In this document: positions 13,801 through 28,800 of the stretch, piece by piece
Position numbering within the stretch: position 1 is the stretch's first letter
Layout of the letters: each line of letters opens with the position of its first letter
NCBI RefSeq assembly: GCF_030272615.1
Contig: NC_081406.1
Location: forward strand, 258,529,386 to 258,593,385
Source: Cryptomeria japonica
Taxonomy: Eukaryota; Streptophyta; Pinopsida; Cupressales; Cupressaceae
Direction of reading: 5' to 3'
DNA length: 64,000 nucleotides
Program-made: the position numbers and the translations under genes
The notes under the pieces: generated by a model
Databases searched by the model: none
What the model was told of the DNA's origin: nothing
What the model saw: only the letters and a program-made list of their open reading frames with translations

Positions 13801-16800
13801 GGTAGAGATAAAACTTAAAGCTTGGTTAATGAAAAGTTTATTCGTCCTCAGATTAGGAAGGAAATCAATAAATTTGTTTCTACATGCAGAATTTGTCAAG
13901 TTTCTAAAGGTGGAAAACAAAATGCTAGTTTATATGAATCCTTACTAGTACCTAAAGAGCCACAGATTGACATTTCCATGGACTTTGTCCTTGGGCTTCC
14001 TCATACTCAAACAGGAAACAATTCTATTTAGTTTTTTTGTAGTGGTGGGTCAATTATCAAAAGTAGCCCATTTTATTCCATGTGAGAAAACTAATTATCC
14101 AAGTACGATTACTCATTTGTTCCTAAGGAGATGGTGTGCTTGAATGGGCTACCCAGGACAATCACAAGTGAACGTGAAATGAAGTTCCTTATTTACTTTA
14201 TGAGGACATTATGAAAGGAACTTAACAGAAAGCCACAGTATTGTTCAGCCTATTACCCACAAATAGATGGACAGATGGATGTGGTGAACAAAAGTCTGGG
14301 CAATTTACTCTGGAGCCTAGTTGGTGAGAATCTAGGCCAGTGGGATTCAGTTTTGGTGTAGGCTGAGTTTGCTTTCTATTCCAATGTGAACAGATCCACA
14401 GGTATGTCTTCTTTCTAGGTTGTCTTTGGAGACAATTCAAGAGGGATGGTAGTTCTAATTAATCTTCCTGAGGTAAGACAAGTTAGTCAACTTGTTGAGG
14501 ATTTTATAAAGCATGTATTTGATGTGCAACAAGAAGGCTGAGGCTAAAAATCATGGATGAGAACACTGAGAAGCACAAAGGAACTGCAGTTCGATATCTA
14601 AGTACAAAAGTGTACCAAGAAGATGAACAAGATATGATGTATCTTCATAAAAAGAGAACCCCTATGGGCCAAATTATCATAAACAGAAACCAAATAAAAT
14701 TGGCCAATGTAGAAAAACCAAGCAAAAAACTGAGAATTCTTATTTGGTAGGTTTGCCTGAAGAACCTGACATCACTCCCATCTTCAATGTTGTGGGTATA
14801 TATCCTTATCAGGCAGGTATAAAATAAGTTCAAGAAGAGAATGTGCATGAAGAATAGACATGACAGTTAACATAGAAAAAATGGGAGCACATTTACAAAG
14901 TAATGTACACTATGCTCACTGCTACAAGATTGAAGAATTATTAAAAATGTACTTAGGAAATCCAACATCAACTGGAACATAGAAGAAAATTCATAAGGTT
15001 TACTGAACTAGATTCCTCAGAACCAGGAAGTTAAGAAATTTTTAAATTGAGGGGAGGACAATGCATTGCCCCCTCGTGAATGAGATCCTGACAGCTGTTG
15101 AATGTTGTAATAAGGAGAAAATAAATGAGGAAAGTGTCCTTGCGAGATGCAAGGATCTTCTCCTACTAAAAATAGAAGTGAGTTGTAGACTAGTTTGCAT
15201 AGAAATAGAAATAAGAGAGTTGCTGTAGTAGACTTCATTTTCCATTGTATAAAGAAATTATTAATTTCATTCTGCTGAGATTAAAAAAGAAAGGAGTAAT
15301 TCTACTTGAGAATTGGTGTTCTGTTGATTTGTTTTGCTGCTGGTAATTAAATATATTGTTACCCATTTTCTCCTCTCCTCCCTGTCCATTCTGCTGTGTT
15401 TTCTTTGTGCAAGTATTACCACAAGGAATGATTATGGGAGTGGAGCAGAAAAAGAAATATTCTGCATCAATTTCCAAATGAACATCTCAAATTTGGTCAT
15501 TTACAACAGAAGAAAATAAAGAAAGAAACGGAACTTCCCGGAGAACTCAGTTATCATAAACATCAACTAACTTCATGACAATCTCAATAGAAGAAAGCCT
15601 CAAAAGAATTAGTTAAAAAACCCTCCAATTCAGGCTCAGAGGGACCTGACCTCCTTCAATGTCCTGTCATGTTAATACATTCCTGGAACTCAAGTGACCT
15701 GGGAGTTGCAAACAAGCGAGATTTTTTATTTAAAATTATCTTGTTTTCAATAAATAACTAAAAGATACTTAGAGAATCAGATGCATAGAAAAACTAGTGT
15801 CCAATATTTTGTTCACTCTACATATCCCATCCAATAAACAATTCTACATTTCAGGTTGATATGGGCAATTAATTAATCTCTTTTCATTGTAATGTTCAAT
15901 AAGGTATGTCCAATTAGTAATTTCTAGTGAAAGTGTTAACAAACAAAAGAAAGATTTACCTAATATTAGACTTTCATATGTAAGACTTAAAAACAATAAT
16001 TCAATTTGTAAAAAATATTTTGAGACGTAATATAAAACCAATACATGGATTCAATTAATAAAATGTGTGATCTTAAAATTCACGAAAGAGCATTGGCAAG
16101 GAAACAAACCTCTAATATGGAAAGTGATTGAACATTCTTGATGTTAGGGACAACCAAACCATGGGGCGTTGCCATGGCAACTCCTATATTATGCGAACCT
16201 GCATGAAATCATTGTTAAGAAGCCACAAAGGGACCAAAACCAAACAAAAGTGAACCATACAAATGTGTAATACAATAAATGTTAGTGGTCCAAATTCAGT
16301 CATAAATAGATTAACATTTTAAAGGTATTGTTGGAGACAACAGTTTTGGCTTTCTTGTAAATGGTCAACCCACATTTTAATGATATCTGCATAGTTAAAA
16401 GGATATTGACTGTAAGAGACTTCCACAGAATATTTCTCACCTAACACAAAGGACATTAGTTACGCTTTCATTAAGCTATACCCCATTGATATAAGCAGTG
16501 CTACTGCTAACAATGGTTTAAGAATGATATTGAACAATGGAGACTAACAAAGATTACAACCTGAAACACTATGTACAGCATACTGAGACAAGTATGATAT
16601 ACTTTTCAGACGTGTCACTATATAGTTCCCAGTTTATTTCCAGTCAATCTTACAATTACATTTTATTAGAAAAGATTTTGAATTGGACTGCTTCTATTGT
16701 TTTCATTACATGCTCCATAATCTTGCAAAATTGTGCTTCTAACATTTGTAGTTGACATAAAGGAGTCACTCATAGAAACAATTAACAGCAACTCAAAGTT

Positions 16801-19800
16801 CAAACACTGAAACAGATTATCTCTAAGAAGTGAGAACACTCCTTGTATGGGCACTTGCAAACAAAAAACAAAAAGAAATTATTTTCAAAGATTCTAAAGA
16901 AAAAAAGAAAGGCCTAGGCCTAGTACCATATTTAAAGTTGGATTGATATCAACCTCAGTCTAAGCAGTTAGACTAAGCTTAGCTACAAATATGTCCATTA
17001 ATTTTAGCTTGAAATACAAATTAAACATCTAGCAAACATGCACATTTGAGTTTAAATCCAATATCTTATAATTTCAACTTTGGTAAACATACCTTTATAA
17101 ACGAGTTCATATGCTTCTTCATTATAAATACTGTTCATTGAAGGATGATCCATCAGAGCAAATGATAGAGACTTTATCAAAAATGGCATGTATGTATGCT
17201 TCACACCTTGGTCAGCTGTTGCACCTTGAAAAGATTTCTTTAACTCAACAAGGGAGTCAACGTTAATCTCTTCCAGATAATGGAAGTGAGGCACTTTTGC
17301 TGCCATGTTCATAGTTTTGACCATAGTACGCTGAAATCCCCTGAAATAAAAAATCTAGCCTTAGTCCTTAGTCCTTACTCCTGACTGAAAACATTTCTAC
17401 GTAAGTACATGTACACATATTCCACAAGCTCCCTTCTCATTAATATATCCTCATTCTCAAAGCATAATGTTCAAAAACTTTTAATATATTTTATCAAGGA
17501 ATTTAAAATGGAATGACATACTTTGCCATGTTTGTTGTTCTATCCAGTAAATATTTTCTCTGAAAAAAGATTAAAAAAAACCTATGCTACACCAAGTTTC
17601 CAGGGCAGGGATGGTAGATGAAGAGGGGAACATTAGTAAATTACATTAGAGCTGAATTGAGATTCTACATTAGAGTCAAAACACAAATTAACAAAATTTC
17701 ATTGCTTTGATTGTCACAGTGCATATATATTATACAAAAAATTACAACAAAATGCCCAAAGGCTGCAAGTTTCAGCTACAGAATAACAAAAACATAGAAA
17801 ATCTGCTACTGCCACTAATCAGCATTTGGTAATGCTACATCAAAATTGGACTCTAAGTTTGAGTCATTGCCACTATGAGGAACTATCTCTATCCAACGGA
17901 ACCCCAACCAATCTCTCTTGTGCCTCCTTAGCCTGTGTCATTTTAAGGATCAACATCCCAACATGCCACTAAATTCTAACAATACTCAGGAATCCCATCG
18001 TGCTTCATAATTTTACTTGGCCATATCAATTTTGCCTTCCAAATTTGAAGCATTTATGATAATTGCATGTGTTTTTGTATAGTTCATTAAAAATCTTAGG
18101 TAAGTTATTGTTGATGTCCACCTCCACCATACTTAAGGATCATGAAATACAATCAAAAATTTGCATTTGCAACCATCAACAAAATTGTCTTTTGAATTCT
18201 TTTTAAGTTCTATTTTAAATACATTTCCTGTAATCATTTTGAAAGAAGATATATCATTGTTTAAGTCTTGATAGTACAACTAAATTAAGATTAGATACCT
18301 TAATTTAATGATATAGTTTATCGTAGAGATTAACTATCTCCACAAATAAAAAATTAAGAACTTGAGACATGTCAACATATTACTTAGCAACTATACTGGT
18401 TAGTTACCCATTTACTCCAATGAGATGGCATGGCAACCATAGAGAAACTTGTGTAATTTTCTTAAATCTTATTTGATAGTTTTGTAGGGTAAATAAACAA
18501 GCACTTGATGAGAAGCAAGCAACAACAATATTATTCAAAAAAAAAATGAAAGAAAAGAGGAAACCAAAACAGAAAATCTCACAACGAAAACCCTTGGACA
18601 CTATTGGATAGTAGGTGACAGAAAAATTAGATTTCTTACAGATCACCTACTAACAAAAAATTTGTAGTGGTGAAAACCCTCAAGTGCCATTAGGCAATAG
18701 GTGGTTTGGAAATCAGGTTTCCAATAGACTCCTACCAAAAACAAACATCGAAAAAAAACTAGAAATAAATCAAACATCATGCAATATTGTTGTTTCTGTG
18801 CAGCTATCACTCACAAACTATACCATTTCAGACTTGCAGCAGCATCTTGTAGCGACCTCTTCAAGCTATCAAAACTTCCTTATACTGCAAGAACTTCCTT
18901 TTTGTATCAGGGTGTTCAACCACGATTTCACAATTCAACCTGCAGCGCATTTTGCTCCATACTCTAAGCCTCACAAGTATTTATTGGTGACATCAGTATT
19001 ATCAATATATTCCCTTACCTTTCAACTCTTCACCGAATTGTGGAGGATGATAAAACTCAGCTGTAATTCTGGTCTGAGCAGAATCGTTGCTTTCCTTGGT
19101 AGCAAGGAAATTCACTCACTTTTTCCTTGGATTATTAAGTGTAATAAGTCGACTTTTTCCCCTTGGCTTGGATTTTTGAGCAACCATGTTGATTTTCTCA
19201 GCACCTATAATGGGAAGAAGGTGTGCCCCCCCTTGATTTCCAAATACACTCAGCAGCTTTTGCCTCAGCAACTGGAGTGTAAAGGGCTTGTGTTAGCCTT
19301 TTTGTTTATCCTTGGAACATTTGCTATTTTACTATGGAGAACAATAGGATACAAACAGATTTATTTCCTCACAAATCTAGATGTTTACATGCTGAGAGAG
19401 AATTTCAGATTTTTGTTGTTTCAGCTTAGGTTTTTGATAATTTTTTCTGCTTTTAGAGTTGTTATCTTTTCGGTGGTACCTCTTTCTTCTCTTCCATAAG
19501 TACAGCCCTGCACGGACTTCTTCTTTATATTGAAAATCTCAATTGTGGTTCTACATCACTCTCTTCTGGCCCCAGGGTTATCTACATGAATGTCGTGTTT
19601 TTTTTGTCTGATATTAGCTAGTTTTTAGATTTATGCCTTGCATCTTGTAACCTAAGCTTTCTAACATAAATAAAGTAATTGATTGTATCAAAAAAATGAT
19701 ACTAAATCATTAGTAAATAAATATTTTATATATTTATTTAATTATATATAATAATTAATTTATTATATTTTATATAATATATTGGTAATATTTAAATATG

Positions 19801-22800
19801 CTTGTTTATTAAATTATTTATTTTAAATATATTTATAATATTATAATTTATTATTAGTTGAAAGTTTACTTTAATATTTATATATTAAATTATTGTTTAT
19901 TTGTATTTATAAGATTTATTTTACAAATTTTAATATTATATATATTATGGCCAACCCCATTTATACTAAACCTGGAGCAGATTTGGCAATCCACCATACC
20001 TAAAGCCTAAACCAGCAACGTAGGATATAGAAGTTGAAAAGGAGAAGAACCACAGAAGCTCAAACTTCTCTAATTGATCAAAACACAAATTGCATCACCC
20101 ATGATATCAAGTGACCCCACAACCTCAAGGACCATTAGGGAAAGGAGTCAAAAGCTCACTTTATCTAGCCAACCAATATAAAAGTTATGATGTGAAAAAC
20201 ATTTCCTGAACACATTTAATTTTACTCTTGCAACAAATCAGGCTATTGGCTACACTTAAGAGAAACTATTGCCAACTTTTTTTCCAATAATTTCATAATA
20301 ATATCAGCTCTAAGTTCATGAAATACATAAAATAAATTGTATAAAAAAGCATAAGAATTAGTGTACCTGAGGAGAATAGTCTTGTCTTCATAAACTTGAT
20401 GAGCTGTTATATGTTGATTAGATGACTCATCTGCTGGTTTTAAATTCATAACCTTGGCCTCTGAGGTTTGCGAAGGGTGAGAAATATGAGAAAAATTGTT
20501 CCAAACGCTCTCCTGCTTCGTTACGTATTTCAAGACATCCTCTTTCAACACCCTGCCATCTTTACCAGTACCAGGAATATCCTCTAAATTAATGCCATAT
20601 TCCTTTGCCATCTGACGAACTGCAGGAGTAGCCAATACTTTTTCCCTATTTTCTATGCTATTTGGAGACTCTCTACAATGTAAACCAGATTCCTGAGACT
20701 CTGTGGAGGGCCCCTGTATGTGTCCCAAACTTACTACAGTCTCATGCTTTTCATCTACAATTAAATCTACCAAAGTTTCTCCAACCTGGTAAATAAAGTA
20801 AGCATATTATAAAGAAGTTCCATATGAAACAATCCTTTCTGAATTTTACGAGATCCACAAAATATAAAGGCACAAGTAAACAATTAAAGTTGTAATTAAC
20901 AAAGTGACACATTACAGAAGTGAATATCGTTAGAACAAAATACACTTCCATCTCAAACATCTTTAAGATTCTTGCATTGACAAGAAAATTTGCCAATTTT
21001 GCAATTGCTTCTCATGCAAATCCATCCATAAAATCATTACAAAGTGAACTGCACAGGGTCTACGGTACAATTACATTGCTAAATTACATTTTAGAGAGAC
21101 TAGTTGTCTTGAATATCTTCATAGAATATACACTATGGTCGGTTCATCAAGTTATTTTTTTTTTTAAAAGCCACCAATATCGAACAGTCAAAGCAAATTA
21201 TACACTGCATTGACATGAAACAAATATTGCACTTAAATTTACATAAGAAAGCATGCTTTATGCTTTGAAATTATTTCAAAACATTAAAAAATCATCAACT
21301 GGATCAAAATAAAATTATTTGTGCCAAAAAAGAGGAAACAGGATCAGTTTTAAATCAGGCACAGTTTTGTTGGACAGAGAGTTCTCGGATTCAAGAATGC
21401 TTAAGATGAGCCCTCAACATGCAAGTTGATATCAGAATCTAAGTTTGGGTTAATGAAAAATTTGGCATGCCTTGTTATATTCATGTTATTTGGATACAAG
21501 AATTACTTTGTATACATGTTATTAAAACAAATTCCCAGCAAACCAAAAAATGACAGTTGCACACTTAATCATGAATTCTTGATAGAAAAGTAAAGGGGAT
21601 TAGAAATTCACTTTTTGAACTTTGAAGGATACTATAGGAATGGACAAACACAAATAATATAGATTGTATGACAGGATTATTCCTCAAAATTCCCAATGAA
21701 TTTATGATAAAAATGAAAATTGATTTAGAGATCATCAAAAGTTAAAACTCAGCAATATGAAACAAATATGTAAGGAATATAAAAGATGTATGTTTTTTAT
21801 CTTAACATCTTATACTTCCAGAATGAACTGTCGGCATAAATACAGCTACTATATTAATTTTACTTTGGTAGGTTTTCTAAGTTACGTTTAGTATTTAGGA
21901 CATGTGCACAATGAATAAACATGTGCATCTATCATTTACAAAGTTAACTAACATCTTAAACTAATTGGTAGGTGACCTACCTAATTTGGCATCTCCACAA
22001 CCACCTCCATTTGATACAGCTCATATCTTCAAGTTCTTTATAAACAAGATGATCATAGCCATTTGGTGAGAGAGCAAGAGGATGTAGCAAAAATGTAGTC
22101 TTGAAAGGAAGCTTGTTCTTCCCATACTGTATGTCTACTTCTATTTTGTTTATTAAATACTTTCATTTATAAATACATGTTTTAAGTGTTCTTGTTTGAG
22201 CTAATTCTCAAAGTTGTCATGCCTTGTATCTGTAAAAAGCATTTAAACTCTAATATGGTAACAAAGCATTAACAAGCTACCTCTGCGGTGTGCTACAACA
22301 TTTTGTTGTTGTTGTGGAGATCATCTCTTAGATATACAGTCATACAAGCTCCATTGATCAAACTCAAGTCCACCATTGTGTCCAGACGGGTCCAAAACCT
22401 CAAAAATCTCTACCATTTCACTCAAAAAGGAGGTATGGAGATTCAAAAGCACTCTGAAGTTTAATTCTGGATCTTAAAGGCTTCTTTTTTCTAATATTTT
22501 TAAATTATTATTCTTTAAAGAATATCAGCAATAAAAGTTGGAATATTTCAGAGTTAGGGGAAACGTTTTGAATATGCTTTTTTAAATTGCTTTTTTTGGC
22601 AGGGAGGGTGAGACGGGTGGTTCCCTTCTTTTCTTTAAGGAACTATTTTTAAAAAAATTGCTGAAGCAAGGCTACTTCTTTGATATTTTTAGGGCTTAAA
22701 CTTGGGGGGCAGGCAGCAGGCTGGTATTTATATTTATTAATTTTATTCAAAACAAATATTAAAAATAGAGTAACCAAACACAAGCAATTGGCCTCCCACA

Positions 22801-25800
22801 CCTAGTCAGCTTATCTATAGCCCAGTCATCCTCCTGATTTCCTATTGCCCTTCCATTTACGCTGCACTACTTTCTTTCTGATGTAACAGCCTTGAAATAC
22901 CTAGAGGAGCTCTGCCCTCTTGGGCTCATTGTAATAAACTCCTCTGCTCCTTAACAAAAAGATCATGTGCATGATTGACATCTTGGCTTTATGTTTTGAT
23001 TTTTTTGCACAATGATGGCACTAAGTAGTAGCTCTAAGTTTAGCTATGCCCTTTTTAACCATTATTGAGACTTCCACAGTCCAAAGCGACATGGTTAGTT
23101 ATGCTTTTTTGTCACATTGATGCATGTGTCCCAGATCAATGTGCCATGGCAATTACTATTAGTTATGCTCTTCAAGAGCATCATTGAGAATTTCCCACAC
23201 CAATCCTTTGTTGGATCCGTAAATGACGTTTGACCAAATTTTGACTCCAAATGTCAACAACAAGCTTGCCACACTTTGTAGGAAGCCAGCACAAGTTGTA
23301 ATATATCACATTGTGCAATCAAAACTGATTGACAGGTTGACATTTCACCTTCTTCATCCTATTGCTAACACCTCTGGCAATAAAATACAAATGTTTTACC
23401 AGCTTTGACATTGGAAATAAATAATAATGCACTTCTTTCTGCCTCAACATCAGTGATCAAAATAAATAATAATGCACTTCTTTCTGCCTAAACATCAGTG
23501 ATCATCATATTCCATCTACTTCTCAAATATAGACTTTTATACAATCAAATCTACCATAAACAAACTACACCTCCTTTCAACAGAAATGTTATTTTTGGAA
23601 TAGTCTCGTGATAACATTATTACGGTTGTTGACTAGGGTTGCTTATTCACAAAACCTTAAGATACTCTTTGTGGTAGGTTGTAATGTCCCCTTTCAGGAT
23701 GATCTTATATCTTGCCCTAAAATCACAAGTTCAATTAAAATAAGATATGTAATATGGTTATCAACATAAATCTGGGTTTATGTTCTACAACCATGTTAGA
23801 TAATATTTAAAATATAATTCTAAAGACAATTCATTTCTACTAGGGTTAGGCATCCAAAATATAAATGCATATATATGTCAATAATCATCTCAACCCACTT
23901 AGATAAACCATGCAACTTGTTGATTTTAGAAATCAAGCATAAATAGTTCCATTTCCCCTAATCAACCATAGTAGGGTTTGGAGAGGAAAACCATAAAGGG
24001 TGCCTGGAGACTATTCAATGCAATTAAGCCCAAGAGCATCCAACATCCAACTATGACAACTCACCCCTTGGCCCACAAGCGGTAGGAACATCCACCTTTG
24101 ATGATTCCATCCCTTGGGGTGGCCTGCCTAATTCGAGGTAACCCAGGTGATTGAGGAAGACTATTCAGCCCAATTAAGCCCAAGAGACCACAACATCCCC
24201 TTGGCCCACAAGCAGTAGGAACATCCACCTTGATAATTCCATCCATTGGGGTGGCGTACTTAATTTAGGGGAACCTATGTCTACCACCTCTCCCTAATGT
24301 ATTTCCCTTCGTTTCCTCAATGATTGTTTATGGGAAGAATAGACAACTTATCAATTAAAGAAACATACTAAATTTACAAAGTTTATTAATAACTTGGTAA
24401 AGGTATACATTAAAGATTATAATTGCATAATAACATTGTGTAATGTCCCCATTTTTGCACCTTCCTTAGCATCAGTATTTTTCAAGATTAGCCTATCTAA
24501 TTGGTCTCTATAGGCTAATGAGTTGATTTGGAGGCCATTTAGGGTTCTTCAACTAACACTTTGAGTGTCATTTTCTTGTGTTCTCCTTTCCGATGTATTG
24601 AGATATTTGAGATTTACCTTCTAGGGGTCATTTAGGCTCTATTTAAACTCACTATATTTAGCAAGTCACATGGACGTTGGGCTAGACCTTACTATTTATA
24701 GTAAACCTTCTAGATGGTCACCAAGCACTACGGTTACCCCTGGGGTGTTGGTAGAATTAATTAATTGTTTTTATATTGACTTTAATTGGAGTTTATAATT
24801 TATTTATTATTATTATTAAATTAATGACTTTAATAATATTAAATATTAAAAGCGACTTATAATTAATGGTGTTATAAGGGCATTAAATACAAATTCATTT
24901 AATGATATAAAAAATCATTTATTAAAGCCAAGAGTGGGAGTCAACATATGGAGGTATAAGGATATTAGAGTGACTTTATATTAATAAAGAAATTATATGA
25001 TGGATCACTTTATTATTATTTCCCATATGCAAGTAAAATATTAAAATATTAAAAGTGAGAATCTTAATTAGGGTTTCGGAAAGTTCATGAGAGGATTATA
25101 AAAGGAGATTTGAGGAAGTCATTGCATACTTTCTTATTTTATTTTCCCCTTTGAGAAGTTTGGAGCTTGGCTTTCAATGTAGGAAATCTGAGGACAAAAA
25201 CCCTTGGAGTTTCTCGGTGGTTTGGATGGAAACCCAAGTCCGTCTTTGGCATGGATTCATCCAGGAATCACCATTGCGCTTTATTATCAGATTGTTGGAA
25301 GTTTCAACTGGAAATCTCTCTAGAGGGTTTGACAGGGCATATTCTATTTATTTCATTTTTAAAAAGCTACAAGCAAGAGACTTTGGATGCCATAGTTGAT
25401 GAAATATTATATATTGGACATTGTTATTGTTGGAGATTAATAACTAATGCATTGAAATTGTGTTTGGGTGCCACGAGCCATCGCTTGGAATTTGTGAGGA
25501 AGAAGACTTTGTGGAGTTATCTCGCAGGCCAATATATTCCTAGTTGAGTGAGGTCCTTCTCAAGCAGCGTGTTACTTCCTGTAATGTCACCTTTTATAAA
25601 ATGCCCTAGTCTACCCTGAATTATAATTCTTAACTATTAAGGGTGGGTTAGATAGTGTTGATTTTCCCAGGTTTTATTGGATGTATTTTAATGTATATAT
25701 CTGATTCAATCTGATACTTGCATTCTTGGAATTCTATATGTTCTCAAATTGAATAACATTATACTATATATAACGGACATGTCTCTCCTTTAATTATAAT

Positions 25801-28800
25801 AATTTAATCAATATTATAATGTTTCATCAATCAATTATTAATTTAGAATAATATAATAGATTAATGTTGAAAATTAAATTTTATATGATTAATAATAATA
25901 TAATAATATAACATAATAATATATTATTATTAATCAACATATATTATATGTATTCTAAATGATCATTTGACTGAAGCTACAAACATTAACACTCCCTCTT
26001 AGCTAGGGAGGATGATCAGACAGGATGTGTAGTGATCTCCCATGTCAACACTTATGGCCCTCACCATAGCTACACAAAACATAATTAACACTCCCTCTTA
26101 GCTAGGGAAGATAAAATCAATGCAAATGCATTAAGTCTAGATTAATTATGGAATAGAGAAAATATTATCTCACTATCATATCAGGAAGTATAGTGTAAAC
26201 AAGAATATCAAGGCACGTGATATTCACCATAACTCAAAAATATCATCTCATGATATTGGGAGTATTTGCATCAACCATATGATGCTCATCACAGGGGACC
26301 ATAGTCTCAAGGTGTGAATTTGCCTCCGTTGGCGATTCTATTCACAAGCTCTTGCGTGGATTGCCTCTGTCGGCGATTCTATCCATAAGCTCTTGTGTGG
26401 ATTGCCTCAGTCGGCGATTCTATCCATGAGCTCTCACGTGGATTGCCTCAGTCGGCGATTCTATCCATAAGCTCTTATGTGCATTGCCTCAGTCGGCGAT
26501 TCTATCCATGAGCTCTCACGTGGATTGGCTCAGTCGACAATTCTATCCACAAGCTCTTACATGGATTGCCTCAGTCGGCGATTCTATCCATGAGCTCTCA
26601 TGTAGATTGCCTCAGCTGGCGATTCTATCCACAAGCTCTTAAGTGGATTGCCTCAATCAGCGATTCTATCCACGAGCTCTCACGTGGATTGCCTTAGTCG
26701 GCGATTCTATCCATGAGCTCTCACGTGGATTGCCTCAGTCGGCGATTCTATCCACAAGCTCTTAGGTGGATTGCCTCAATCGACGATTATATCCATGATC
26801 TCTCACGTAGATTGCCTCAGTCGGCGATTCTATCCACAAGCTCTTAAGTGGATTGCCTTAGTCGGCGATTCTATCCACAAGCTCTTATGTGGATTGCCTC
26901 AATCGACAATTCTATCCACGAGCTCTCATGTGGATTGCCTCTGTCGGCGATTCTATCCACAAGCTCAAGTTATTGTAAGATCGTCACCTTCCAATAACCT
27001 CAAAAATACTAGTGGAAATCATTTGGAAGTCGTCACTTCCTTATGATTTACATAGGGCCCATAAGGCATTAAATGATTTCATTAGTATAATAATCAATTG
27101 AATCAAGTTTTACCTCATAAGTGTTTCACCTTCAATAGTGAAAATCCCTCTCAATTACTATGATCGAAATTGTCACAAGTTGACTGAACCATTTGCTCCC
27201 TCTGAAGCTCAAGTTCTTGTTCTCTTTTGAAATGTCAGACTCCCTCTGCATCTGGTCTCAATCATCAATTCATTTATAAGCATCAATTTATTTCTCCCTT
27301 TAATTCAATTTTATTGTGCTTTCGTCCTGAAGGTATGTCAGAGAGAGATTACAAATAGCTCATAAATTATCTCGAATAGAAATACCAATGATAGAAGCAT
27401 ACAAGATTTTACTAGCCAATATTATAGCATAAATTACAAACTCAATAATTCATGTGCCTTAATAAAACATGGAATACTTATCTTAAGTTTAAAACATTTC
27501 CTTTCATAAGGTGATCCCATATAAGAAATATCACGCATGAATCATCTCTCATCATAATTCCCTTTGAATGATGTAGAACATTTTCATAATTTTGATCAAC
27601 ACTTTCATTATGATCTGCCACACACAGTCGTTAATAACTTTTGCAATTTACCAAATTTATCCAATCTCTTTGGTGAGATGTTAGAAAATCTAATTACAAA
27701 CATTTCCTCCAAGTTATAGCCAGATCCAACGGTTAAAACAAAAGTTATGACATTTTTCCCAAAACTGCTAACCCTAGGTAGGGTTTCAAGTGACCTGCAC
27801 CAAAGTCGTCATATCTTGCACAAAACTGAATCAAATTTGATGAGATAAACATATTTGAAAACTAGAAACACAGATCTTTCCATCCATATATTATAGTCCT
27901 CATTTTGAGGCCAACCAAGGCCGTACAATGGCATATTTCAGACTGAAAATTCTAGAAAAAACTGAATTCTCCAACCCTCTCCAACCTCCAAACTAAACTT
28001 CACAGGCTTGAGCTCTGATACCATGTTGATTTTCCCAAGTTTTATTGGATGTATTTTAATGTATATATCTGATTCAATTTGATACTTGCATTCTTGGAAT
28101 TCTATATGTTCTCAAATTGAATAACATTATACTATATATATTCCTTTGGAGAGGCATGTCCTTGAATGGACATGTCTCTCCTTTAATTATAATAATTTAA
28201 TCAATATTATAATGTTTCATCCATAGTTGAACTACTCGCGACTCGGCTCGACTCGCCAAGCCCCTGGGAAAAAAACTCGGCGAAAACTCGAGAAAAACTC
28301 GGAAAAACTCGGCGAAAAACTCGGCAACTTAAAAACACGCTTAAACTTAGAAAAAAATGCATTTTTTTTGCAATTTTTAATGAGAAGATGCATCCAATGA
28401 GTCAATAAATGATAACACAAAAGAAACAAGCTGATTCTAGATATATTTAAATGCAAAGTGTCTACAAAATCGCATCCTCATGAGGAATGCTGATGGCTGG
28501 AAGCCTAAAGCAAAATAGTAAATTACTAAATAGTTTTTGTAAAACCAAAAGTAAATACATCATCACAAATTACAATTACAACTTCCTCTTCCCAGCTCTA
28601 GCAAAAACATGGGGAGAGGTAGAACTAGAGGGTCTAGACTGTCTAGTCGTATAAGTCTGCTGTGGGACTGGGCGTGACTGTGCCTCCTCGCTCGGTATGG
28701 TTGATTGAGACTCATCCTCCATCCTGGATGAAGCTATGTCTCCACCTGCCTCTGGCACTGGCAATGAATCCTCATCCTCATCCTCCTCAATGTCATCCAG

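Larger units (their letters stand above)
20786..24438. other. Intron 3, part downstream of the nested elements
   Basis: No gene recognised. It holds a 44-bp two-copy tandem repeat at 23415-23503 and a larger imperfect repeat at 24018-24289. A TGTAATGTCCCC sequence at 23680 is identical to the ends of several LTR elements in this intron and may mark the edge of an old truncated one. The rest is AT-rich intronic text. Confidence 0.5.

Noticed and set aside
26310-26966. Possible CRISPR-like array
   Set aside because: Units are directly adjacent 41-bp tandem copies with no unique spacers and no associated genes, in a plant LTR element.
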